Part shown: piece after piece, positions 1 to 4,391 of the stretch | How positions within the stretch are numbered: the first letter of the stretch is position 1 | Layout of the letters: the number at the start of each line of letters is the position of its first letter | Origin: Candidatus Saccharimonadota bacterium | GTDB lineage: Bacteria > Patescibacteriota > Saccharimonadia > Saccharimonadales > Saccharimonadaceae | DNA length: 5,740 bases | Assembly (NCBI GenBank): GCA_017515925.1 | Contig: JAFWEB010000006.1 | Span: forward strand, 1 to 5,740 | Direction of reading: 5' to 3' | Notes under the pieces: model-generated | Told to the model about the DNA's origin: nothing | Databases searched by the model: none | Seen by the model: the letters and a program-made list of their open reading frames with translations, nothing else | Translations under genes and position numbers: made by a program

Positions 1-2
1 AA

Positions 3-146
3 TGGAGTGATAAATCCACGGTGGAGTACGGAACTGGTAATTCCGGCGCACACCGACTGGATTTATTACTTCATTTCAGGCGTGAGTTCAAGTTTATGAA
101 AATAAAATATTTAAAGTCTGTCTACAGGATGCCAGAGAAAAACTAA
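3..146 (+). CDS. Probable 3' end of an upstream gene, product unknown
   Basis: The third forward frame is open from the window edge to a TAA at 144-146, giving 47 residues with a hydrophobic/basic end (LLLHFRREFKF, then YRMPEKN). The first 60 bases are more GC-rich than the following spacer, as expected for coding DNA. All three reverse frames meet stops between 63 and 78, and I see no convincing reverse start in the remaining bases, so a leftward gene is unlikely. A competing forward frame is open from base 1 to a TGA at 97-99, so the frame choice is not certain. I do not recognise the family. No clear intrinsic terminator follows before the sortase promoter. Confidence 0.35.
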   Translation, partial: WSDKSTVEYGTGNSGAHRLDLLLHFRREFKFMKIKYLKSVYRMPEKN

Positions 147-174
147 AACATTAGCAATTTCTAAAACACATTCT

Positions 175-186
175 TTATGTTATAAT
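175..186 (+). promoter_or_regulatory. Extended -10 promoter of the sortase gene
   Basis: A perfect TATAAT lies at 181-186, preceded by TG at 178-179 (TGTTATAAT), which is the extended -10 form. No good -35 is visible: the hexamer at 17-bp spacing (158-163, TTTCTA) is weak, consistent with an extended -10 promoter. Transcription would begin around 193-194, at the ATG at 194, predicting a leaderless message. The ATG at 185 overlaps the -10 box and could not be in that transcript. Confidence 0.65.
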
Positions 187-193
187 GATATTT

Positions 194-1504
194 ATGGAAC
201 CTACAGCTGGTGGGACAAACCCAACGTCTAGGCAGAGAGACGCTGCTGCTGAAATTGCCCGCAAGAAGGTCTTAGCGGCTTATTCTTCTGATGCTCACGC
301 CGTAGGTACATTCTCTAGAAGTATTTTGTCTGATCCATACAAAAAACGAGCCTATCGCAATATGGGTTATGCCGCTGGTAGAATTATTAGTAATGACAAC
401 AACACCTACAATCGCCCAACGCCCGTTACCCCAGCTGCGCTCAAACAAGCCCCAGTTTCCACCAATGTTGCTGCTGCCGCTCCAGCCCAAAAAGCCGCCG
501 GCGAGCAAGCTGTCAACTGGCAGAAATATCACTCTGCTTGGCAATATTACTATCAAAAATATTACAGTGACTACTATGCCAAAGCCGCCAACCAGCTAAT
601 CGAAAATGAGCGTTTGAAGCATGACCTCAAAGACACTCGCAAGGAAAGAGATGAACAAGTAATTAATCCCGATCGTGCAGTAGATCCTACTGACGAGGAA
701 GAACAAAGCATTATTTCCGACCTCAAGAAAACCGTTAGGAAACACGCATCAAGAAGCGCCAAAAAGTCCCGAATCCACCGCAAATTTATCCCTATTATTG
801 CTGGTGTGGTAGCAGTATTAGTGATCCTGTTCTTGCAATACAACCGTATGATTTTTGCTCCTATTATGGCTTATGTTTCACCAGGTAATACTACTGATAC
901 AGGTATCACAGAGATTGATCCAACCATTACCAAAGCTGTTGGACCAGATAATCGCCTAATTATTCCAAAACTCAATGTTGACGTGCCAGTGCATTTTGGT
1001 ATTGCAAACGATACAGATACAGTTAATGCCGCGATGGAAAACGGCGTGGCTCAATTTGCTATTCCTGGAGCTTCTGCTATGCCAGGGCAAATTGGCAACC
1101 TAGTAATTACCGGCCATTCCGCTGGTGATATTTATAGCAATAACCAATACAAGTTTATTTTCTCTGGGTTGGAAAGACTTAGCAACGGCGATCTCATCTA
1201 TATCGATTATGGTGGCACCCGCTACACCTATTCAGTCACCAAGCAAGAAGTAGTAGAGCCTGATAATGTCGGCGCTCTAGTCTATGACACTGACAAACCA
1301 GTCCTCACATTGATCACTTGTACGCCACTCGGTACTTCACGCTATCGCCTGCTTGTTACCGCTGAACAAATTAATCCATCACCAACTGGCGCCACCCAAG
1401 AAAGCCCATACGTTGATGAGGGCGAAAAGAACGAAAGCGTAATGCCTCAAAACGAACCAACTTTCTTTGAAAGAATTTGGAACTGGCTAACAGGAAACAG
1501 TTAG
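194..1504 (+). CDS. Membrane-anchored sortase with long cytoplasmic N-terminal extension
   Basis: Cysteine transpeptidase of the sortase family, which cleaves a C-terminal sorting signal and joins the surface protein to an amino group at the cell envelope. Numbered from ATG 194 (436 aa): the sortase domain spans about 254-392, opening with RLIIPKLNVDVPV. The catalytic His is H308 in ITGHSAG, the Cys is C376 in TLITCTPLG, and the Arg is probably R385 in YRLLV. The TLxTCTPxG...RLLV pattern resembles class C/E enzymes. Residues 1-182 are an unusual extension: Ala/Pro-rich, then an aromatic segment (109-128), then a charged, possibly coiled-coil stretch (about 132-157). A basic patch (183-197) precedes one membrane helix (about 198-215), placing the N-terminus inside and the catalytic domain outside. 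After the domain comes an acidic tail ending in an amphipathic Phe/Trp-rich segment. An in-frame ATG at 185 would add three residues, but it lies inside the -10 box and neither start has a Shine-Dalgarno. Sortase identity is secure; class and substrate are not. Confidence 0.93.
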   Translation: MEPTAGGTNPTSRQRDAAAEIARKKVLAAYSSDAHAVGTFSRSILSDPYKKRAYRNMGYAAGRIISNDNNTYNRPTPVTPAALKQAPVSTNVAAAAPAQKAAGEQAVNWQKYHSAWQYYYQKYYSDYYAKAANQLIENERLKHDLKDTRKERDEQVINPDRAVDPTDEEEQSIISDLKKTVRKHASRSAKKSRIHRKFIPIIAGVVAVLVILFLQYNRMIFAPIMAYVSPGNTTDTGITEIDPTITKAVGPDNRLIIPKLNVDVPVHFGIANDTDTVNAAMENGVAQFAIPGASAMPGQIGNLVITGHSAGDIYSNNQYKFIFSGLERLSNGDLIYIDYGGTRYTYSVTKQEVVEPDNVGALVYDTDKPVLTLITCTPLGTSRYRLLVTAEQINPSPTGATQESPYVDEGEKNESVMPQNEPTFFERIWNWLTGNS

Positions 1505-1517
1505 TAATCTTTTTATT
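1486..1517 (+). terminator. Weak candidate intrinsic terminator after the sortase
   Basis: CTAAC (1487-1491) pairs with GTTAG (1500-1504) across an 8-nt loop, with a possible extra G-T pair outside. It is followed by a T-rich run (TCTTTTTATTATT, from 1508). The hairpin includes the last codons and the TAG stop. The stem is short and AT-rich, so this is only a candidate. It has no T-run in the opposite direction, so it would not serve the converging gene. Confidence 0.3.
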
Positions 1518-2904
1518 ATTCGCTGATTTTTTCGCGCATGATTGATGAATTGCCGCGATCAGATTTTATGAAGAATAGCGTCTTACTATCTCTTGCAATA
1601 AAACCTGCACCAGTCGCATCGGTGAGCTCTCGCCTGTTGGCACCGTCAAAATCGCGCACAATCATTTTATCGTTATCGATATTTGCAATCAAATAATCAT
1701 CCAAGAAGAAATAACTGTCTGATTCAATTGAGTATTCTGACAGCTTATTTAGTTCTGCATCATAAACAGCTAAGTTATTGCCGGATTTTGCAATGTAAAA
1801 TTCGCTTCTAGCATCAGTGGAAATCCAATCCGGAATAAAAGCCAATTCTTTTTTCAGGGCCAATTCCATGCTGTCCAAATCATCATCCTTAGTTGGCAAA
1901 TTACCCCTGTAATAATAGACCATTTTATCTACTGAAATGGCAATATAACTGCGACTTAGATATTCACCAAATGCCACGTTTACCTTCTGCTCTGGCTGGT
2001 AATTAGCTAGACGAATATCGTCTGAACCTTCTTGGAATAGTTTAACCTCGTGGCCGCGAGTTATATAGACAATGTGCTTTTCATCCTGGGTGAAGCTCTC
2101 TATATCGCTTGCTAAAATTTGGGAAATAGTTCGATCACTTGCCATAACGGTGCGGAGATTACCATTTTCTAGAGCAATCAATCTTTCTCCGTTATCACTA
2201 GCAAATTTTAACTCAGAGAAATTCATACCAAAAGTTTTGGAGAGATTTATACTTTTATTTACATCGTTAATATTGATAATGATCCACTCAGTACTATCGT
2301 TATTTTTTGTCTGCACTAATATTTTGTCGCTATTTTTATTCCAAGTTAAACTAAGTACCGTACGCTTCTCCAAAATTTCTGAAGTTTTTAGCGTTGTTTC
2401 TGTCACATCGTTACTATTGCTGACATTGAGCAAAGTCCAATCGTCAGACGATGCAACAGAATAGACAATATATTCATGACTTGGTGATGGGGCAAAAAAG
2501 CTAATGTCCGAGGTGTACTCACGCACTCTTTCCGCACTGCGATCAGTCAAGAATAATCTAGGATAATCGAGTTTTAGCAGCCAACCAGACTCACTAAGCA
2601 CAGTCTTTTCCCAAGTATCATAGCCAGATTTTGACAATTTTATTTTGTGCTCACCTGCAGGAAGCATCTTAGAAGTATTGGTCTTAGCAGAGATAATTTC
2701 ATTATCAATTTCTACAATTGCACCAGTAGGAACAGACCTAATCTGTAAAAGTCCAGATTGGCCTACTTCGCCATCTTTGTTGAGACCGTATCCCATTGCG
2801 ACAAAAGTCAAGATGATGACCAAAGCGACAACAGATATCACCATTATAGTTTCTGTAATTGCAAGTCGAATTGTTTGGAGACGTTTTTTTCTTTCACGGT
2901 CCAT
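1516..2904 (-). CDS. Membrane-anchored PEGA-domain protein with beta-propeller-like C-terminal region
   Basis: This 462-residue protein probably acts at the outer face of the membrane; its biochemical role is unknown. A short basic N-terminus (MDRERKKRLQTIR) precedes one membrane helix at about 17-38, so the rest should be outside. Residues about 51-115 match the PEGA pattern: GLLQIRSVPTGAIVEIDNE, then LPAGEHKIKLSKSGYDTWEK. PEGA domains are small beta-domains common in surface proteins. From about 131 to the end, repeated strand-rich units (EYIVYSV, DKILVQT, KHIVYITRG, SEFYIAKSG, KTLFFIKSD) look like blades of a TolB/WD40-like propeller, usually a binding platform. No catalytic motif is visible. 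Translation ends at tandem TAA codons, 11 bp from the converging sortase stop. The start is fixed by an extended -10 box 6 nt upstream, with no Shine-Dalgarno. The PEGA call is firm; the propeller is inferred from repeat pattern only. Confidence 0.88.
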   Translation of the reverse strand: MDRERKKRLQTIRLAITETIMVISVVALVIILTFVAMGYGLNKDGEVGQSGLLQIRSVPTGAIVEIDNEIISAKTNTSKMLPAGEHKIKLSKSGYDTWEKTVLSESGWLLKLDYPRLFLTDRSAERVREYTSDISFFAPSPSHEYIVYSVASSDDWTLLNVSNSNDVTETTLKTSEILEKRTVLSLTWNKNSDKILVQTKNNDSTEWIIININDVNKSINLSKTFGMNFSELKFASDNGERLIALENGNLRTVMASDRTISQILASDIESFTQDEKHIVYITRGHEVKLFQEGSDDIRLANYQPEQKVNVAFGEYLSRSYIAISVDKMVYYYRGNLPTKDDDLDSMELALKKELAFIPDWISTDARSEFYIAKSGNNLAVYDAELNKLSEYSIESDSYFFLDDYLIANIDNDKMIVRDFDGANRRELTDATGAGFIARDSKTLFFIKSDRGNSSIMREKISE

Positions 2905-2908
2905 GCAG

Positions 2909-2922
2909 ATATTATACCATAA
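2909..2922 (-). promoter_or_regulatory. Extended -10 promoter of the PEGA gene
   Basis: On the minus strand the sequence reads TTATGGTATAATAT. TATAAT is at 2916-2911 with the extended TG at 2919-2918. Six bases separate the -10 from the ATG at 2904-2902, so transcription should start at or within a base or two of the start codon. The expected -35 position (about 2933-2940) has no good match and falls in an A/T-rich dyad. The same 14-mer precedes gltX at the same distance. Confidence 0.7.
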
Positions 2923-2932
2923 ATTTTTTAAA

Positions 2933-2952
2933 TAAAAAGTTATTGCTTTTTA
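2933..2952. promoter_or_regulatory. Perfect 7-bp dyad in the divergent promoter region
   Basis: TAAAAAG (2933-2939) is the reverse complement of CTTTTTA (2946-2952), with a 6-bp centre. The site covers the expected -35 region of the leftward PEGA promoter and part of a possible -35 (TTGCTT, 2943-2948) of the rightward gene. It could be an operator or a weak hairpin. The A/T richness makes chance symmetry plausible. Confidence 0.3.
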
Positions 2953-2987
2953 ATGCGATTGAGGTTAAAATAAGAATAACCTATATT
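2943..2987 (+). promoter_or_regulatory. Candidate promoter(s) for the Lys/Pro/Ala-rich membrane protein gene
   Basis: Two overlapping candidates fit the usual 17-bp spacing. The first is TTGAGG (2959-2964) with TATATT (2982-2987), starting near 2994 and giving a leader of about 11 nt. The second is TTGCTT (2943-2948) with TAAAAT (2966-2971), starting near 2978. Only the second transcript would carry the possible ribosome site GGAG at 2990-2993, which lies 11 nt before the ATG, a long spacing. A TATAAT at 3001-3006 overlaps the start codon and cannot drive this start. Confidence 0.5.
2962..2982. promoter_or_regulatory. Operator-like dyad AGGTTA-N9-TAACCT
   Basis: Perfect 6-bp half-sites at 2962-2967 and 2977-2982 flank a 9-bp centre. 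The 21-bp dyad fills the spacer between the candidate -35 (2959-2964) and -10 (2982-2987) of the rightward gene. A dimeric repressor there would block the promoter. No regulator gene is in the window, so the role is inferred from position and symmetry only. Confidence 0.35.
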
Positions 2988-3004
2988 GTGGAGTGTAATA
3001 TATA

Positions 3005-4354
3005 ATGGCAAAAATCAAGATAAATGTTGAAGGACCAGAGAGGGCTGTGAAAAAGCCTGCTACTCGTCATATTGCCATTACTAGCCCTTCCGATAAAAAA
3101 CCTGTAGTAAAAAAGGCTGCTCCAAGACGTAAAATTGAGATTAATAAACCTACCAAGAAAACTATCCCTGTCGCCAAGAAATCCACTCCAATCAAAAAAG
3201 CAACTCCAGTTAAAAAGATTGTTAAAAAAGTTGCCGCAAAACCAGCTGTAAAACCAATTGTCAAAAAGGCTACACCAAAGCCTGTCATCAAGAAAACCAC
3301 ACCAAAACCTGCTCCAAAACCAATTGTAAAAAAGGTTTCTCCTGCGCCAAAACCAGCGCCGAAACCAGCGCCAAAACCAGCCCCAAAACCAGCACCAAAG
3401 ACATCTGCTACCGTATCATCTATTGCCAGCTCGGTTGTCAAATCTATCGCCACACCAAAACTTGCTCCAAAACCAGCTCCAAAGCCTGCAGCCAAGAAAG
3501 TTACTCCAACACCAAGGCCAGTAGTTCGCCCAGTTCAGCGTCCTATTTCAAGCACTTCAACCCATCGCAGCATTCAAAGATCAACCACTCTTTCTCGTCG
3601 TTATGTAAAGCGCCCTAATATCAAAACACGTGAAGATTCTGCAAACCTCGTCAATATTGTAGAAGTTTCACCTAAAGATGCCAAAAAACAAGAACGAGCT
3701 GCCTTGAGACGCGCCCGCATGGCCAAGCTAACCAGCTTCCGTAATCGCAAAAAGGCTGCCAAGCCAGTTACCAGTGTCAAACCTGCGGCAAAATCTGCAA
3801 ATACTGCCTCACTCGCACATGCCGCAATTAAAAGTTCTACAACTAAACCAAAAGAGACTCCTAAGCCAATGCGCCAATCAATCAAGCGTAAACATCGTGG
3901 TCGCCGCATTGCTTTGGCTCTGTTTTGTGCCTTACTTGTCGTTGGCGGACTAGCCGCATTTGTCTACTTTAGTATGCCTGACATCTCTGTAAAAGTCGCT
4001 GCAATGCAGACTGGTATCGAAGCATCATATCCATCATTTACTCCTCGTGGTTATTCACTATCTGGCGTCACCTCTGACAAAGAAGGTGTCGTGATCATCT
4101 CATTTAACAATGGCGACGGTGCTAGCTTCGACTTGACCGAAGAAAAATCCACTTGGGATAGCAACGCATTGCTTAATAACTACGTCAAAAAGAACTTCCC
4201 ATCCGACTACGCTACTATTCGCGAGCAGGGAATTACTATCTACTATCGCGGCGGTGATGCAGCCTGGGTCAACGGCGGAATGCTTTACAAGATCAAATGT
4301 AATGGCGGCGCTCTCACCAAAGAGCAAATCAGGAACATTGCAACCTCAATGTAA
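3005..4354 (+). CDS. Lys/Pro/Ala-rich single-pass membrane protein with DUF4367-like outer domain
   Basis: Function unknown. Residues 1-300 are highly basic and of low complexity, with (A)PKP and PIVKK-type repeats at about 48-170; there is no Asp or Glu from 46 to 209. The composition resembles histone H1-like and AlgP-like tails, which bind nucleic acid by charge. A second, more ordinary charged stretch (about 205-250, AKKQERAALRRARMAKL) may be helical. A basic patch (KRKHRGRR, 294-301) precedes one membrane helix (about 302-323), so the positive-inside rule puts the tail in the cytoplasm. Residues 325-449 form a small outer domain; its end (ITIYYRGGDAAWVNGGMLYKI, then GGALTKEQIRNIATSM) resembles DUF4367-type domains, where a Trp-containing hairpin is followed by a helix near the C-terminus. 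No in-frame Met occurs before residue 239, so ATG 3005 is the only sensible start. It diverges from the PEGA gene and is followed 37 nt later by gltX. Confidence 0.85.
   Translation: MAKIKINVEGPERAVKKPATRHIAITSPSDKKPVVKKAAPRRKIEINKPTKKTIPVAKKSTPIKKATPVKKIVKKVAAKPAVKPIVKKATPKPVIKKTTPKPAPKPIVKKVSPAPKPAPKPAPKPAPKPAPKTSATVSSIASSVVKSIATPKLAPKPAPKPAAKKVTPTPRPVVRPVQRPISSTSTHRSIQRSTTLSRRYVKRPNIKTREDSANLVNIVEVSPKDAKKQERAALRRARMAKLTSFRNRKKAAKPVTSVKPAAKSANTASLAHAAIKSSTTKPKETPKPMRQSIKRKHRGRRIALALFCALLVVGGLAAFVYFSMPDISVKVAAMQTGIEASYPSFTPRGYSLSGVTSDKEGVVIISFNNGDGASFDLTEEKSTWDSNALLNNYVKKNFPSDYATIREQGITIYYRGGDAAWVNGGMLYKIKCNGGALTKEQIRNIATSM
3341..3400 (+). repeat. 12-bp in-frame tandem repeat, five copies
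   Basis: Five consecutive 12-bp units of the type CCAGCGCCAAAA encode P-A-P-K (residues 113-132). The copies differ mainly at third codon positions. A shorter, more diverged version lies near 3457-3490 (LAPKPAPKPAAKK). Unit gain or loss would keep the reading frame. Confidence 0.85.
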
Positions 4355-4373
4355 ACTACAAATAACAGATTAA

Positions 4374-4387
4374 TTATGGTATAATAT
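4374..4387 (+). promoter_or_regulatory. Extended -10 promoter of gltX
   Basis: TATAAT at 4380-4385 is preceded by TG at 4377-4378. It lies in the 14-mer TTATGGTATAATAT, identical to that before the PEGA gene. Six bases separate the -10 from the ATG at 4392, predicting a leaderless transcript. The 17-bp-spaced -35 (TACAAA, 4357-4362) is weak. The promoter sits in the 37-nt gap after the previous stop codon, so gltX need not depend on read-through from upstream. Confidence 0.7.
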
Positions 4388-4391
4388 TTTT

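Noticed and set aside
17..25. CCACGGTGG inverted repeat near the window start
   Set aside because: The arms are separated by one base and lack a T-run, and the region is probably coding. It is not a terminator or a credible operator.
2072..2464. 130-aa forward frame inside the PEGA gene
   Set aside because: It is antisense to the well-supported PEGA/propeller frame, is Ser/Leu-rich as expected of a shadow, and has no start signal.
3001..3006. TATAAT as a fourth leaderless-type -10 box
   Set aside because: It overlaps the start codon at 3005, and there is no in-frame downstream Met before residue 239, so a transcript from it could not express the gene.
3067..3495. Reverse-strand frame rich in Gly-Phe-Gly-Ala repeats (142 aa)
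   Set aside because: It is the antisense shadow of the PAPK repeats. The repeat makes an open antisense frame automatic, and there is no promoter or ribosome site for it.
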